In this document: one piece after another, positions 18,157-27,060 of the stretch
Position numbering within the stretch: position 1 is the stretch's first letter
Layout of the letters: each line of letters begins with the position of its first letter
Assembly: GCF_029338235.1 (NCBI RefSeq)
Contig: NZ_CP119785.1
Location: 1,612,001 to 1,676,000, forward strand
Length of the DNA: 64,000 nucleotides
Source: Haloarcula rara
GTDB lineage: Archaea; Halobacteriota; Halobacteria; Halobacteriales; Haloarculaceae
Reading direction: 5' to 3'
Made by a program: the position numbers and the translations under genes
Notes under the pieces: generated by a model
What the model was told of the DNA's origin: nothing
Databases searched by the model: none
The model's input: the letters and a program-made list of their open reading frames with translations, nothing else

Positions 18157-18365
18157 GCCGTCGTCGGGCGGCCATGCCGCCCGACTGCCTGCGGGACCCC
18201 CGGCCCCGCTCCGGTTCGCTTCGAGGAACCTCACTGTGTTCGGTTCCTCGCTACTGCTCGCGGCTTCGCCGTCGTCGGGCGGCCATGCCGCCCGACTGCT
18301 TGAGGGACCTCTGGTCCCTCCCCGCTGCGCTTCTTCGAGGAATCTCCTTTCAGTCGATTCCTCGC
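18157..18365. repeat. Two tandem copies of a three-hairpin module
   Basis: Two copies (18157-18250 and 18268-18364, period 111 bp) each contain hairpin 1 GTCGGGCGGC/GCCGCCCGAC, hairpin 2 around GGGACC/GGTCCC and hairpin 3 CGAGGAATC/GATTCCTCG or its variant CGAGGAACC/GGTTCCTCG. The last hairpin ends one base from the stop codon of the flavin-binding gene. A third copy in the opposite orientation follows the gene ending at 38816. The stretch 18000-18156 has similar GC-rich broken repeats (CTTCGCTCCCC, GGTTCGCTTCGAGG) and no gene. Confidence 0.65.
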
Positions 18366-18896
18366 CTACTCCATCCGGCCCGACGAGTCGGGCTCTCTGA
18401 GTTCGGGCGGCAGCTCGAGCTGTTTGATACCGGCCCGCTCGTGGATGTCGAACCGATAGATGGCGGTTGTCTCCACTCCGCGGTTCGCTTCGCTTCGAGG
18501 CGCGTCGCGCCTCGCTTCGCCCGCTCGTTCGAACAGGTCCGGGCGCCAAGCGATGTCCATCCGCTCTTCGAGGGCTTCCCGCTCCGCCTCGGAGACCGCC
18601 TCGATTGTCCCGGTCAGCAGCACGCTGCGCCAGTTGAACGTCGTCTCCACGCTGTAGACGAGAAACTGGGCCACGCCGGCCTGGTCGGTCACGGTCGCCT
18701 TCTCGCTTTCCGAACCCAGCACGTAGATGAAATACAGCGCGTCGTCGCCGTCGTACCAGTAACTCAGGGGGCGAAGCATCGGCGCCCCGTCGGTGGGGAC
18801 GCCGAGGACGCCGACGCTCTGGCTCGAGAGGGTCCCCTCGATGTCGTCGTCGTCCATCCGGTGCATCCCGAACGAGTCGAGGTCTTCGACTGTCAT
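18366..18896 (-). CDS. Pyridoxamine 5'-phosphate oxidase-like flavin-binding protein
   Basis: This 176-residue protein has the split-barrel fold of flavin nucleotide-binding proteins (VGVLGVPTDGAPMLRPLSYW, then ALYFIYVLGSESEK). It probably binds FMN or F420 and acts as a small reductase or heme-degradation-like protein, but no substrate is known. A paralogue lies at 50169-50639. Compared with it, this protein has about 13 extra residues between AWRPDLFE and TTAIYRF (AGEARRDAPRSEANRG). They are encoded by DNA resembling the intergenic repeats (GGTTCGCTTCGCTTCGAGG), suggesting an in-frame insertion. Its TAG stop is followed by a family hairpin. Confidence 0.8.
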   Translation of the reverse strand: MTVEDLDSFGMHRMDDDDIEGTLSSQSVGVLGVPTDGAPMLRPLSYWYDGDDALYFIYVLGSESEKATVTDQAGVAQFLVYSVETTFNWRSVLLTGTIEAVSEAEREALEERMDIAWRPDLFERAGEARRDAPRSEANRGVETTAIYRFDIHERAGIKQLELPPELREPDSSGRME

Positions 18897-19005
18897 ATTC
18901 TGGCTTGGTCTGTCTGTGATATAAGCGTACTAGGCTGGTCCACAGTCCTCGTCGGCCCGTCTCCGAGCCGAAACAGTTCTGGCCCTCGCCGCGTGACACC
19001 CACCA

Positions 19006-20193
19006 GTGTCGCTGTTCGGAATCTTCGCGACGGCCATCCTCCCCATCGTCGCCGTCGCGGCCGTGGGCTACGCGCTGGGTCGGTACCGCGACGTCGAGGC
19101 CGACGCCCTGAACACCATCACCGTCTACGTCCTCGCGCCGGCACTCGTCGTCCACAGTCTGGCCACCTCCGAACTGGGCGGGGGGACCATCCTCTCCGTC
19201 GTCGGGGCCGTCGGGCTCTTTACGGCCGTGATGCTCGCCGTCGGCGAGGCGGTGGGCCGACTCTCGGGCCAGCGGGAACCGATGCTGGGCGCGTTCGTCC
19301 TCGTCGCCGTCTTCCCTAACACCGGCAACTACGGCATCCCGCTCGCGGACTTCGTCTTCGGCCCCACCGGCCGCAGCGTCGCGGTGCTGGTCACCGCCCT
19401 CGAGGCCGTCATGATGTACACCGTCGGTATCTACATCGCGGCCCGGGGCGGCGAGAGCGACCCGCTCGCGGATATGCGGCGGGTGTTCGGCGTCCCGTTC
19501 GTCTACGCCGTCGTCGTCGCGCTCTCGGCCCGCTACGCGGGCGTCGTGCCGCCCGTCGAGTCGACGCTGATGCAGACCCTGGAACTCGTGGGCAACGCCT
19601 CGATTCCCGTAATGCTCCTCATCCTCGGGATTCAGCTGGCCGGCGTCGACATCGAGGGGACGCTCCGACCCGTGGGGGCGGCGGGCGCGTTGCGACTGCT
19701 GCTCGCGCCCCTGGTCGCGAGCGCGGCGGTGCTACTCGTCGGCGTCGGCGACACGACCGTGGCTCGTGCGGTCGTCCTCCTGCTTGCGACGCCGACCGGC
19801 GTAACCACTATCATTCTCGTCGGCGCGTTCAGCGACGTCGGCGACGGGCTGGCCCCCGGCGAGTTCACGAGTGCGACCGTCTTCGTCACGACGGTCGCGA
19901 GCGTCCTCACCGTGACTGCCCTCGTCGCGGTGCTGGAGGCGGGCTGGCTCGTCTGGTCGTCGGCCACCGCCGCGTCGGGGTCGGCCCGCGGGTCGGCGTC
20001 ACGCCAGGTTCCGCGGGTGAACCACGCGAAGGCGAGCGCCGCGGCGACGACGTTCGAGACGCCGAAGAGAGCCAGATACCCTGCTCGGCCAGCGAGAACG
20101 ACAGTGCGTCGACGACGCCCGTTCCGAGCGTCGCCGAGACCGCAAAGAGTGGGTCGGCCGCCCAGGCCGGCAGGGCGACGGGGCGGGACATGA
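19006..20193 (+). CDS. AEC family transporter (auxin efflux carrier-like permease)
   Basis: About 315 residues form a ten-helix AEC permease. The characteristic unwound-helix motif PNTGNYGIPLADFVFG is present around 105-120, and the C-terminal half contains LLATPTGVTTIILVGAF. The family exports organic anions or auxin-like acids. It starts with GTG (MSLFGIF as translated). After VTALVAVLEAG near residue 310, the reading frame runs on for about 80 arginine-rich residues that are antisense to the convergent MATE gene and have no membrane or acidic character. The natural end is probably near 19950, and the stop may have been lost to an indel, or the tail is genuine but unusual. Confidence 0.78.
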   Translation: MSLFGIFATAILPIVAVAAVGYALGRYRDVEADALNTITVYVLAPALVVHSLATSELGGGTILSVVGAVGLFTAVMLAVGEAVGRLSGQREPMLGAFVLVAVFPNTGNYGIPLADFVFGPTGRSVAVLVTALEAVMMYTVGIYIAARGGESDPLADMRRVFGVPFVYAVVVALSARYAGVVPPVESTLMQTLELVGNASIPVMLLILGIQLAGVDIEGTLRPVGAAGALRLLLAPLVASAAVLLVGVGDTTVARAVVLLLATPTGVTTIILVGAFSDVGDGLAPGEFTSATVFVTTVASVLTVTALVAVLEAGWLVWSSATAASGSARGSASRQVPRVNHAKASAAATTFETPKRARYPARPARTTVRRRRPFRASPRPQRVGRPPRPAGRRGGT

Positions 20194-21472
20194 CCCACGC
20201 GACCGGCAGGCGAAGGACGCCGAGCATCGTCACCGCCAGCGCCGCCGCGGTGAGGGTCTTGCCCGCGCCCCGGAACCCGCCCGAGTAGGCCCGGACGATG
20301 CCGATGAAGCCGAAGGTGGGCGCGACCCACTGGAGGAACTCGGCGCCGACGCGGACGACCTCCGGGTCGTCGCTGAAGACGCTGACCACCGCGGGGGCGG
20401 CGAAGATGGTGACGACGCCCAGGATAGAGAGGAGGACGAAGGAGACTTTCGCCGCAAAGTGGTTGGCCCGCCCCGCCCGGTCGGGGTGGTCGGCCCCGAG
20501 GTTCTGGCCGGTCATCGTCTCGACGCCGCGGTCCATCGCGATGGCGGGCATGAACACGAGCGAGAACACGCGGATGCCGACGCCGAAGGCGGCGACGACG
20601 GTGACCGAGAACGTCCCGACGATAAACAGCATCGCGTTGACCGACAGCGCCCGGCCGGTCCCCTCGATGGAGGCCGGGACGCCGATGGCGAGTAGCTTCT
20701 TCAGGTACGTGAAGTCGGGCACCATGTCCCGCGGGTTGACCTGGATGCCGCGGTCCCCCCGCAGCATGATGGCGATGCCGACGGCGAAGGCCAGCCCCCG
20801 CGAGAAGATGGTCGCGACGGCGGCCCCGACCACGCCCAGCTCCGGGAACGGCCCCCAGCCGAAGATGAGGAACGGGTCGATGACGATGTTCAGGATGACG
20901 GTGCCGAGCATGACGAGCATCGGCGTGATGGTGTCGCCGGCCCCCCGCATCAGCGAGATGAACACGAAGAAGCCAAACATCGTCGTCAGCCCCAGCGAGA
21001 CCACCTGCAGGTACCCCGTCGCGCCCGGCAGGACCTCCGGGGACGCCCCCAGCACCCGAAGGAAGTCCTCGACGAAGAAGTAGCCGACCGACCCCAGCAA
21101 CAGGGAGCCGGCGACCGCGAACGTCAGCGTCTGGGAGGCGGCGTACTCGGCCTGGGCGTGTTCCTCGGCCCCGGTGTGCTGGGCGACCAGCACGCTCCCC
21201 GCGACAGAGAGGCCCATCCCCAGCGAGATGAGCAGGAATATCATCGGGAAGGCAAACGAGATGGCCGCCAGCGCGGTCGTGCTGTACTGGCCGAGCCAGA
21301 AGGTGTCGGCGAGGTTGTAGGCGACCTGCAGGAGGTTCGTGATGACGATGGGAAAGGAGAGATACAGCAGCGGCTTCCCGATGGGGCCGCTGGTCAGCTC
21401 CAGCTCCTCTTTCCCCTTGAACAGCCCGCCGAGGCGGGCTGCCAGGGCGCTCACGCGCTCGCGGGCGCTCAT
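19907..21472 (-). CDS. MATE family efflux transporter under TetR control; 3' end frameshifted
   Basis: This large membrane protein has the MATE duplicated six-helix architecture (LYLSFPIVITNLLQVAYNLA, ISLMRGAGDTITPM, GAGKTLTAAALAVTM). It overlaps the upstream tetR gene by 4 nt (ATGA), so the two are co-translated and the exporter is probably induced through that regulator. Near residue 465 the sequence SLAEQG should continue as a last helix, and ALFGVSNVVAAALAFAWF is found in another frame. One extra G in the GGG run near 20094-20096 would join them. In the present frame the last 50 residues are Ser/Arg/Pro-rich and spurious. The 3' ends of this gene and the AEC gene overlap by up to 290 bp. 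Confidence 0.82.
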   Translation of the reverse strand: MSARERVSALAARLGGLFKGKEELELTSGPIGKPLLYLSFPIVITNLLQVAYNLADTFWLGQYSTTALAAISFAFPMIFLLISLGMGLSVAGSVLVAQHTGAEEHAQAEYAASQTLTFAVAGSLLLGSVGYFFVEDFLRVLGASPEVLPGATGYLQVVSLGLTTMFGFFVFISLMRGAGDTITPMLVMLGTVILNIVIDPFLIFGWGPFPELGVVGAAVATIFSRGLAFAVGIAIMLRGDRGIQVNPRDMVPDFTYLKKLLAIGVPASIEGTGRALSVNAMLFIVGTFSVTVVAAFGVGIRVFSLVFMPAIAMDRGVETMTGQNLGADHPDRAGRANHFAAKVSFVLLSILGVVTIFAAPAVVSVFSDDPEVVRVGAEFLQWVAPTFGFIGIVRAYSGGFRGAGKTLTAAALAVTMLGVLRLPVAWVMSRPVALPAWAADPLFAVSATLGTGVVDALSFSLAEQGIWLSSASRTSSPRRSPSRGSPAEPGVTPTRGPTPTRRWPTTRRASPPPAPRRGQSR

Positions 21473-22062
21473 GCGCTGAGCGCCTCCGGGCCGGCCAGCA
21501 GGTTCGTCTCCACGTAGTCGGCGAGCATCCGCTGGCTACACTCGACGGGCTGGCCGGCGGTGACCCGCTGGGTCGACGTACCGGTCAGCACCGTCACGAT
21601 GAACTGTGCGGTGTCTTCCGGGTCGACGTCGGCGTCGAAGGTCCCGTCCGCGACGCCCGCCTCCAGAATCCCGGTCAGTTCGGCCACGAGGTGGTCGTCG
21701 AACCGTGTCAGCCGGTCGCGAAACCTATCCTCGTACGGCGCTTGCGCGCGGATTTCGAGAATCGCGGTCTCGAACTCCTCGCGGTTGTCACGCTCGGTCA
21801 ACACTGCGTCGACGAGGCCGAGTAGCCGCTCGTGTGCGTCGTCACCCTCGAGGTCGGCCGTCCGTTCGACGAACCGCTCGTAGAGGTAGTCGAGAAACGC
21901 ACACAGCAGGTCGTGCTTGCTGTCGTAGTGGTAGTGCAGGGCGGCCTTGCTCTTTGAGGACTCGTCGGCGATGTCCTGCATCGTCAGGTCCGCGTAGCCG
22001 TGCGAGCAGAGCGCGCGATAGGTCGCACACATTATCTCCTCGGCGGCGTCGCCATCGCTCAT
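21469..22062 (-). CDS. TetR/AcrR family transcriptional regulator
   Basis: This 197-residue regulator has the TetR DNA-binding helix-turn-helix at about 25-50 (TMQDIADESSKSKAALHYHY) after the usual first helix (IMCATYRALCSHGYADLT). The C-terminal ligand and dimer domain contains two helices ending in FIVTVLTGTSTQRV. It lies directly upstream of, and overlaps, the MATE exporter gene. A palindrome, ACTGAC-N2-GTCAGT, lies 12-25 nt before its start. The simplest reading is an autoregulated repressor of a multidrug export operon; the ligand is unknown. Confidence 0.9.
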   Translation of the reverse strand: MSDGDAAEEIMCATYRALCSHGYADLTMQDIADESSKSKAALHYHYDSKHDLLCAFLDYLYERFVERTADLEGDDAHERLLGLVDAVLTERDNREEFETAILEIRAQAPYEDRFRDRLTRFDDHLVAELTGILEAGVADGTFDADVDPEDTAQFIVTVLTGTSTQRVTAGQPVECSQRMLADYVETNLLAGPEALSA

Positions 22063-22073
22063 TGACAGTACTA

Positions 22074-22087
22074 ACTGACTGGTCAGT
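22074..22087. promoter_or_regulatory. Probable TetR operator
   Basis: ACTGAC-TG-GTCAGT is a perfect 6-bp inverted repeat with a 2-nt spacer, 12-25 nt upstream of the tetR start. In this position it would cover the transcription start. The sequence resembles TGACTG-type operators used by many TetR proteins. Confidence 0.55.
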
Positions 22088-22338
22088 CAAGAACCCGTTG
22101 GTTCCGTGCCAGTTGCCGTGTCTGTCTCACACACTGGCCGGTCCACGGCGACCGTCCAGAACGCCGCAGGCAGATACCGCCCGTCGACTGGCTGCCGACC
22201 CGACAGTCTGTCCGGTCGCGGAGTCGCAGGTATCGGCGATCCGGAACGCGCTCGCCAAGCCACGGACAGCGCAGCCGCTGTGTGGGCGGTGTCTCCCTCC
22301 GCTCGCGACTTGCGGCCCCGTCCCGGTGTCGCTGTGCC

Positions 22339-22794
22339 TTACTTCAGGTCGAGCTCGAACTGCTCGTGTTCGCTGGCGGTGTTCAACACGACGGAGGTGT
22401 TGGACTCGTTGATCTCCGGGTCGGTGAGCAGCTCCTTGATCTGGGCGTTCATCCCGTCGGTGTCGGTGAACTTGCCGACGGCGATAATGTCGTAGTCGCC
22501 GGTGACCTCGTACACCGATATCATCTGCTTGTGCTCTTTGAGGCTCTCGGTCACGTCGGGCAGGGAGGACCCCTCGACCTTGAGCTGGATGATGGCCGTG
22601 ACGTCGTAGCCCAGCGCGTCGTAGTCCACCTTCGGGGTGTAGCCGTTGATGATGCCCTCCTCTTCCAGGTCCGAGAGGTGGTTCGAGACGGTCGTCACCG
22701 ACACGTCGAGGTCTTCTCCGAGGCTTCGGAGGCTGGCACGGCCGTCGCCCAACAGTGCATTCACTAACTTGCGGTCGAGATTTTCATACGTCAT
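22339..22794 (-). CDS. lrp: Lrp/AsnC family regulator divergent from glnA
   Basis: This protein of about 151 residues has an N-terminal winged HTH ([22 protein letters not shown], about 19-40) and a C-terminal RAM ligand-binding domain ([17 protein letters not shown]). The start MTYENLDRK is preferred to the Met three codons upstream because it matches the usual N-terminus of the haloarchaeal Lrp found next to glnA. In Halobacterium this regulator controls nitrogen and amino-acid genes including glnA, and the divergent layout supports that. The 130-bp shared promoter region has a short palindrome, CGGCCGAGCAGGCCG, that could be an operator. The 250 bp downstream of the gene holds nothing recognisable. 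Confidence 0.88.
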   Translation of the reverse strand: MTYENLDRKLVNALLGDGRASLRSLGEDLDVSVTTVSNHLSDLEEEGIINGYTPKVDYDALGYDVTAIIQLKVEGSSLPDVTESLKEHKQMISVYEVTGDYDIIAVGKFTDTDGMNAQIKELLTDPEINESNTSVVLNTASEHEQFELDLK

Positions 22795-22883
22795 TACATC
22801 CACTCACGGTAGCGGGGGATTAGAATTTTACGAATGTCCAAATGCGGCCGAGCAGGCCGAAATCCTTGCGCATAACGGCAGGG

Positions 22884-22892
22884 TTTTAGTAT
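22884..22892 (+). promoter_or_regulatory. glnA TATA-like box
   Basis: TTTTAGTAT lies 29-37 nt upstream of the glnA ATG. The palindrome CGGCCGAGCAGGCCG about 25 nt further upstream, between the two divergent promoters, is a candidate Lrp site. Confidence 0.45.
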
Positions 22893-22920
22893 TAGCAGTG
22901 TTCCTTCCCGGTGTCCAAGC

Positions 22921-24276
22921 ATGACAAGCGAACTTTCCGCTGAGGCAGAGGAGGTACTCGACGAAATCGAAGAACAGAACGTCGACTTCCTTCGCCTCCA
23001 GTTCACCGACATCCTCGGTACGATCAAGAACGTCTCGATTACGGCCGACCAGGCCGAGAAAGCATTCACGGAGGGCATCTACTTCGACGGCTCCTCCATC
23101 AACGGCTTCGTCCGCATTCAGGAGTCCGACATGCGTCTGGACCCGGACCCGTCGACGTTCGAGATTCTGCCGTGGCGCGAGAACGTCGAGGGGGGCTCCA
23201 GCGCTCGCCTCATCTGTGACGTCATCGACACCTCGACCGGGAAGCCGTTCTCCGGCGACCCGCGAGGCGTCCTCAAGCGCGCCATCGACCGCGCCAACGA
23301 GATGGGCTACGAGGTCAACGCCGCTCCGGAACCGGAGTTCTTCCTGTTCGAGGAGGACGAAGAGGGCCGCGCGACCACGAAGACAAACGACGCCGGTGGC
23401 TACTTCGACCTCGCGCCGAAGGACCTCGCCTCCGACGTCCGACGTGACATCATCTACGGGCTGGAGGACATGGGCTTCGACATCGAAGCCTCCCACCACG
23501 AGGTCGCCCAGGGTCAGCACGAGATCAACTTCACGTACGACGACGCCCTGACCACGGCCGACAACGTCGCCACCTTCCGCTCTGTCGTTCGCGCTATCGC
23601 GGCAGAACACGACCTGCACGCGACGTTCATGCCAAAGCCCATCCCGCGCATCAACGGCTCCGGGATGCACACGCACATCTCGCTTTTCACCGAGGACGGC
23701 GAGAACGCGTTCCACGACGACGACGACGAGTTCAACCTCAGCGACACGGCAAAGAGCTTCACCGCCGGTATCCTCGACCACGCACCGGCCATCACGGCCG
23801 TCACCAACCCGACGGTGAACTCCTATAAGCGCCTGGTCCCCGGCTACGAGGCCCCCGTCTACGTCGCCTGGTCCGACCGGAACCGCTCGGCGCTCATCCG
23901 CAAGCCGGCCGCCCGCACCCCGGCCGCCTCGCGTATCGAGGCCCGCTTCCCCGACCCGTCCTGTAACCCGTATCTCGCCTTCGCGGCGCTCATCCACGCC
24001 GGGCTGGACGGCATCGAGCGCGACCTCGACTGCGAGGACCCGGTCCGCGAGAACATCTACGAGTTCGACGAGGAAAAGCGCGAAGAGTACGGCATCACCA
24101 CGCTGCCGACGAACCTCGGCGAGGCCGTTGACGAACTCGAACAGGACGAGGTCGTCATCGACGCCCTCGGCGAACACGTCTTCGAGAACTTCGTCGAAGC
24201 CAAGCGCTCCGAGTTCAAGGACTACCTCGTCGACGTCTCCCAGTGGGAACTCGACCAGTACCTCGAGACGTTCTAA
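22921..24276 (+). CDS. glnA: Type I glutamine synthetase
   Basis: This 451-residue glutamine synthetase joins ammonia to glutamate with ATP. It has the beta-grasp N-terminus, the latch-like [17 protein letters not shown], the metal-binding [11 protein letters not shown] and GQHEINF, the glutamate and ATP site [17 protein letters not shown], and the arginine motif [15 protein letters not shown]. The length is that of the GS I-alpha group. The usual adenylylation tyrosine context of GS I-beta is not apparent, so control is likely by PII protein binding and transcription. It is divergent from lrp. Its last 4 nt overlap the convergent PAP2 gene. Confidence 0.96.
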   Translation: MTSELSAEAEEVLDEIEEQNVDFLRLQFTDILGTIKNVSITADQAEKAFTEGIYFDGSSINGFVRIQESDMRLDPDPSTFEILPWRENVEGGSSARLICDVIDTSTGKPFSGDPRGVLKRAIDRANEMGYEVNAAPEPEFFLFEEDEEGRATTKTNDAGGYFDLAPKDLASDVRRDIIYGLEDMGFDIEASHHEVAQGQHEINFTYDDALTTADNVATFRSVVRAIAAEHDLHATFMPKPIPRINGSGMHTHISLFTEDGENAFHDDDDEFNLSDTAKSFTAGILDHAPAITAVTNPTVNSYKRLVPGYEAPVYVAWSDRNRSALIRKPAARTPAASRIEARFPDPSCNPYLAFAALIHAGLDGIERDLDCEDPVRENIYEFDEEKREEYGITTLPTNLGEAVDELEQDEVVIDALGEHVFENFVEAKRSEFKDYLVDVSQWELDQYLETF

Positions 24277-25181
24277 CTGCCGCTACCACGACCGCTTTTT
24301 TTCGTGACGCGCTCACCGACCAGCGGCAGCGACAGCGCGATACCGGTGCCGGCGGCCGCGAGGATGCCAACCACGGCGTCCTGTGGGGACAGTGTGACCA
24401 CCACGAGACCGATGGTTCCGAGCGAGACGCCCCCGAGAGCGGTCGTGACCACCCCGCCCCGGCGGGTCGGTGCCGGCACCCCGTCGAGGGCCGTCCACGC
24501 GACCAGCCCGCCGACGCCCATCCCCAGCACCCCGGCGGTGTCCCGGGTGAGCCCGCCCGCGACGACGCCGACGAGGGCCACGACCGTCACGAGAGCGAAC
24601 ACGCGCGTCGGCGTCTGCAGGCGCGTCAGGACCAGCCAGAGGGTGGCGGCGGCGATGGCCGCGCCGGCGACCACGTCGACGAGGTAGTGCACGCCCAGCA
24701 CGAGCCGCGAGAGCGAGACGACCGCGACGACCGCGGCCGCGACGGCGTAGCGCTGTCGCCGGGTACCCACCCGCAGCGCCCACGCGAACCCGCCCCAGAC
24801 CAGCACCGACGTGGTCGCGTGCCCGCTCGGGAAGCCATAGCCCTGGCCGGTGACGACCGACTCGTAGAACGGTTCGACGGGCCAGGGGAGGTCGGCGGCC
24901 GCGGCCACTATCTCGGAGTTGGGCGGCCGCGGAAACGCGAAGACGCCTTTCAGCGCGAAGCCGACGGCGGCGGCGGTAGCGACCAGCCCGACCAGCATCG
25001 CGCCCCGCTCGCGGGTGAGGCCCCGTCCCAGCCACGGCGTGGCCGAGCCCAGCCAGTACAAAAGCAGGCTCGCCGTCGAGACGAACCAGAAATCACCGAG
25101 CTGTGTGAGGACGGCAAAGAGCACGATGACGGCGGTCGGCAGCTCCGTCAGGAGCTCCGTGACGCCGACGCCGCGAGTCAT
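24273..25181 (-). CDS. PAP2 superfamily membrane phosphatase
   Basis: This 302-residue membrane protein of about eight helices has the three-part phosphatidic acid phosphatase signature: KGVFAFPRP (about 78-86), [10 protein letters not shown] and [14 protein letters not shown]. The catalytic histidines are those of PSGH and GVHYLVD. The likely substrates are phosphatidate-type or isoprenyl-pyrophosphate lipids in the membrane. The C-terminal third consists of extra hydrophobic helices of unknown purpose. Its ATG overlaps the stop of the upstream BrkB-type gene (ATGA), so the two membrane proteins are co-translated. Confidence 0.88.
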   Translation of the reverse strand: MTRGVGVTELLTELPTAVIVLFAVLTQLGDFWFVSTASLLLYWLGSATPWLGRGLTRERGAMLVGLVATAAAVGFALKGVFAFPRPPNSEIVAAAADLPWPVEPFYESVVTGQGYGFPSGHATTSVLVWGGFAWALRVGTRRQRYAVAAAVVAVVSLSRLVLGVHYLVDVVAGAAIAAATLWLVLTRLQTPTRVFALVTVVALVGVVAGGLTRDTAGVLGMGVGGLVAWTALDGVPAPTRRGGVVTTALGGVSLGTIGLVVVTLSPQDAVVGILAAAGTGIALSLPLVGERVTKKSGRGSGS

Positions 25182-26407
25182 TCACGCCAGTCGCGTACCT
25201 TATCGAGGGCGATACCCGGCAGCCCGGTGACCCGGAGTCCGAGCCCGACGACGACCATCACGACGTAGAGCCCGAGCGTCGACAGCCAGACGACCACCAT
25301 TGCGAGCACCGCCCAGACGCCCTGCAGGTAGTAGAACGCGCCCAGGGTCATGATGGTCCCGTACAGCAAGACGAGATAGGGGCCCCAGCCGCGGGCGTGC
25401 CCCCGGCGCATCCGCCGACGGACGTACTGCTTGAGGTCGCTCTCGACGTCGTCGCGGTGGAGTGTGCGGTCCTCCACGTCGTCGCGGAACGCCTCGAACT
25501 CCTCGCGTAGCTCTTCGAGCTCTTCGTCGGTCAGGTCGTCGACCCCCCCGCTCTCGGTGGGCGGGGGTGTCTCGCTGTCGGCATCCTCGCTCATCGCTTT
25601 GTTGGCCCGTCGAAGGGAATCGTGTTGTAATTGCCGGTCCGTTCCCCCGCTCAATACGGCGTTGAGTACCGCCCCCAGCAACAGGAGCTGGCCGGCGAAG
25701 TAGAACCACGTCACCAGCAGGAGGGCGCCGCCGATGACGCCGTAGAGCTGGAACCCCCCAGCGACGGAGGCATAGAGGCTGAAGACGGTCGCAAGCACCG
25801 TCCACCCGACGGCCGCGAACACCGTGCCCGGGAGTACCCCCCGGACCGTCGTCTTCGTGTCGGGAAAGAGGTAGTACAGCGGGAGGAAGGCGACGACGAG
25901 GATGGGAATCAGCGCCAGCCCGCCCAGTGCGACGTCGACGCCGAAGACGGCGCCAAGCGAGCCGACGACGGCAAAGCCCACCAGGGCGAGGCCGATGCCG
26001 CCAAGCGCCGCGGCCGCGTCGACGAGGCTGTCGAGAAAGCCCCCGACCTCGTGGGTGTCGTAGATACGCGAAAAGGCCGTATCGACGCCGCGAAACACCT
26101 TCAGCGCCCCCCAGACCATCACGACGAGACTCACCGCGGTCGCCCCGCCCCGCCCGCTGGCGTTAGTGAGCGCGTTGCCGAGCAGCCGCGCCGACTCCGG
26201 CGTCAACGCCGCACCCACGGCCGAGACGACCTGATCCGCGAACGCCTCGTCGCCGACGAACGTGGCGATAGCGAGCGCGAGCAACAGGAGCGGCAACAGG
26301 GAGACGAACATATAGTAGGCGATACTGGCGGCGAGAAAGGAGACCTGCTGGGTCCGGACGGCACTGACGAGGTCCCGACCGACGCTGACGGTGCGGTTCC
26401 GGTTCAC
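25178..26407 (-). CDS. YihY/BrkB family inner membrane protein
   Basis: This 409-residue protein has the six-helix YihY/BrkB domain in its first 270 residues: FLAASIAYYMFVSLLPLLLL, then the central VVMVWGALKVFRGVDTAF, then GALLLVTWFYFAGQLLLLGA. An acidic cytoplasmic linker follows (about 280-330; EELREEFEAFRDDVED). Two further hydrophobic helices lie near the C-terminus, an arrangement seen in haloarchaeal members. The family has no settled function despite an old RNase BN misannotation. It is the first gene of a pair with the PAP2 phosphatase, suggesting envelope or lipid work. Confidence 0.85.
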   Translation of the reverse strand: MNRNRTVSVGRDLVSAVRTQQVSFLAASIAYYMFVSLLPLLLLALAIATFVGDEAFADQVVSAVGAALTPESARLLGNALTNASGRGGATAVSLVVMVWGALKVFRGVDTAFSRIYDTHEVGGFLDSLVDAAAALGGIGLALVGFAVVGSLGAVFGVDVALGGLALIPILVVAFLPLYYLFPDTKTTVRGVLPGTVFAAVGWTVLATVFSLYASVAGGFQLYGVIGGALLLVTWFYFAGQLLLLGAVLNAVLSGGTDRQLQHDSLRRANKAMSEDADSETPPPTESGGVDDLTDEELEELREEFEAFRDDVEDRTLHRDDVESDLKQYVRRRMRRGHARGWGPYLVLLYGTIMTLGAFYYLQGVWAVLAMVVVWLSTLGLYVVMVVVGLGLRVTGLPGIALDKVRDWRE

Positions 26408-26600
26408 AGTCGGCTATCGAACGGCCCGCACATATATCGTAACAATCGAAACAGTTTACACATCGACCGCACGGGACCGTGTGGTCGCGTCTGCAGCGAT
26501 GTTCGATGGCGAGATAGCACTGCGAGCGGCCGGTGTGTGCGGGTTCCGCGACACCGTTCTATCACAGAGGTATTATATCTCGCCACCCCGACCTCCGCCC

Positions 26601-27008
26601 ATGGAGAGGGCGATACGGACGGGGACGATGCAGGTGACGGCGCTGTGTCTCGTCGCCGCCGGGATACTGCTCGCGCTCGGCGCCGCCGGGGTCCCCGGCT
26701 CGCTGCCGCTGCTCGGCCTCCTGCTCGCGCTGTCAGCGGGGCTGTACTACACGCGGCCCGACGCCCGTATGGGACGGGTGGCGGGTATCGACGTCGACAG
26801 CCTGCTGTCGACCCTGTGGCTGGCCCCCGCGCTTGCGGCGCTCGCCGTCGCCTTCGAATCGACCGCCTCGCCCGCGGAACTCCAGGCTCTGGGCGGACTC
26901 GTCGGGCTGGCTGGGATGCTTAACTACTTCCTCCGGCCGATGTACCTGCTTGCCTACTCGCTCGTCGAGGCGGTCCAGAACCGGGGCAGCGGGTCGGCCG
27001 ACCGCTGA
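26601..27008 (+). CDS. Haloarchaeal membrane protein, unknown function
   Basis: This 135-residue protein has four hydrophobic segments, beginning TMQVTALCLVAAGILLALGA and including LLGLLLALSAGLYY and LNYFLRPMYLLAYSLVEA. No motif identifies a family. The ATG follows a TATA-like TATTATAT at the expected distance (about 25 nt), which supports this start over the longer upstream frame. It is divergent from the BrkB-type gene and converges on trm1. Confidence 0.65.
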   Translation: MERAIRTGTMQVTALCLVAAGILLALGAAGVPGSLPLLGLLLALSAGLYYTRPDARMGRVAGIDVDSLLSTLWLAPALAALAVAFESTASPAELQALGGLVGLAGMLNYFLRPMYLLAYSLVEAVQNRGSGSADR

Positions 27009-27060
27009 CGGTCGGCTGTCGCCGCGCTGTTCGGCGCCGACAGTCCGGCGTCGACGGTGC

